This document shows, in pieces, positions 13,848 to 14,593 of a stretch of DNA of 14,593 nucleotides. The notes below the pieces were generated by a model that saw only the letters and a program-made list of their open reading frames with translations, was not told where the DNA came from and did not search any database. Position 1 is the stretch's first letter; the number at the start of each line of letters is the position of its first letter. Made by a program: the position numbers and the translations under genes. The DNA is from an uncultured Lachnospiraceae bacterium (lineage in GTDB: Bacteria; Bacillota_A; Clostridia; Lachnospirales; Lachnospiraceae), in NCBI GenBank assembly GCA_910587495.1, contig CAJUMT010000077.1, positions 1-14,593 of the forward strand. The letters are read 5' to 3'.

Positions 13848-14573
13848 ATGATACGTTTATTACTCGTTGCTCTGGTCCTGCTGCTCTATCTGATCCTGGG
13901 AATCCCGGTGTTGTTCATAGAATGGCTCATCGGCAAATGGAATCCGCATTTTCGTGATATCAGCAGCCTTCGGATGGTTCAGGCCGCTTTTAAGCTGATG
14001 CTTTGGATCTCCGGCGCAGATATCACTTACATTGGCCTGGAACATATCCCCAAAGATCAGTCCGTACTTTATATCGGCAACCACAACAGCTATTTTGATA
14101 TCCTGTTAACCTACTCTAAGTGCTCCGGACTTACTGGATATGTAGCGAAAGCCGAAATGTTAAAAGTTCCGCTGCTTAGAACCTGGATGAAACGGCTTTA
14201 CTGTCTGTTTTTAGACCGGGACGATATCAAGGCCGGACTTAAAACCATCCTGACTGGCATCGAATATATTAAACAGGGGATATCAATCTGCATTTTCCCT
14301 GAAGGAACCAGAAGCAAGGACGGAAAAATGCAGCCTTTTAAAGAAGGAAGCATGAAAATGGCATCCAAATCCGGCTGCCCCATCGTCCCCATAGCCATCA
14401 CAGGCTCCGCAGACATATGGGAGAAACATCCGTGGAAATTAAAACCCTGCAAGGTTATCGTAGAATATGGTCCTCCCATCCTGCCCAAGGAGCTTGCAAA
14501 AGAGGAACAAAAGTTTCTCGGAGCCTACACCCAGAAAAAGATCCAGAAAATGCTGGACGGACATCATATTTAA
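13848..14573 (+). CDS. plsC: 1-acyl-sn-glycerol-3-phosphate acyltransferase (PlsC family)
   Basis: 241 residues. Acylates lysophosphatidic acid to phosphatidic acid at the inner membrane in phospholipid synthesis. The N-terminus is a membrane segment (LLLVALVLLLYLILGIPVLF). Motifs are the catalytic NHNSYFD (HX4D: His79, Asp84), FLDRDD, the substrate motif FPEGTRS (150-156) and VPIAITG. The start ATG at 13848 follows GGGGGC by four bases and lies 12 bases after the malQ stop, so both are probably in one transcript. The two enzymes share no obvious pathway. The window ends 20 bases after the stop codon; no terminator is visible in that remainder. Confidence 0.95.
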   Translation: MIRLLLVALVLLLYLILGIPVLFIEWLIGKWNPHFRDISSLRMVQAAFKLMLWISGADITYIGLEHIPKDQSVLYIGNHNSYFDILLTYSKCSGLTGYVAKAEMLKVPLLRTWMKRLYCLFLDRDDIKAGLKTILTGIEYIKQGISICIFPEGTRSKDGKMQPFKEGSMKMASKSGCPIVPIAITGSADIWEKHPWKLKPCKVIVEYGPPILPKELAKEEQKFLGAYTQKKIQKMLDGHHI

Positions 14574-14593
14574 TTTATTTCAGACTATTTAGG

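Overview
The window looks like a chromosomal segment of a spore-forming Clostridia member, most likely a Lachnospiraceae (Clostridium cluster XIVa) gut-type anaerobe. The basis is the gene content: SpoIIID, a SipL-type SPOCS/LysM coat morphogenetic protein, a GerA-type germinant receptor, YwiB-like DUF1934, and the non-mevalonate enzyme IspE. Base composition is intermediate, with AGGAGG-type ribosome binding sites and several TTG/GTG starts. No tRNA, rRNA, insertion sequence, CRISPR array or prophage is visible, and no gene-free gap exceeds about 200 bases. The taxonomic call is inference from gene content only.

Layout. Everything from 91 to 12173 is on the minus strand; 12309 to 14573 is on the plus strand. 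Read in the direction of transcription on the minus strand, there is first a PrcB-like lipoprotein followed after 24 bases by sipL, then ispE with its own sigma-A promoter and a clear terminator. Next comes a germination operon (gerAA, a gerAB-gerAC fusion, a small lipoprotein), then a DUF1934 gene with a near-consensus sigma-A promoter and a MATE exporter. After these lie a padR gene and an overlapping gene for a HAAS-like/SEDS fusion membrane protein, preceded by a consensus promoter covered by tandem palindromes. Last are spoIIID, with a very good sigma-E promoter, and guaA (GMP synthase). The plus-strand pair is malQ (4-alpha-glucanotransferase, TTG start) and a PlsC-type acyltransferase.

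How the genes relate. Three loci serve sporulation: mother-cell regulation (spoIIID), coat and envelope assembly (sipL with its lipoprotein partner) and germinant sensing (ger operon). They are interspersed with housekeeping genes (guaA, ispE, malQ, plsC) and two membrane modules (MATE exporter, PadR-controlled SEDS-like protein).

Most worth a second look: (1) a germinant receptor in which the B-subunit transporter is fused in frame to a GerAC reduced to its first domain, followed by a 70-residue lipoprotein gene; (2) the padR / HAAS-SEDS module, whose SEDS part keeps the overall fold signature but has lost the hallmark catalytic-loop and PSE/QPDLGTA residues, together with its overlapping operator pair and a structured leader; (3) the ispE terminator that lies directly against the gerAA ribosome binding site, leaving no ordinary room for a promoter.
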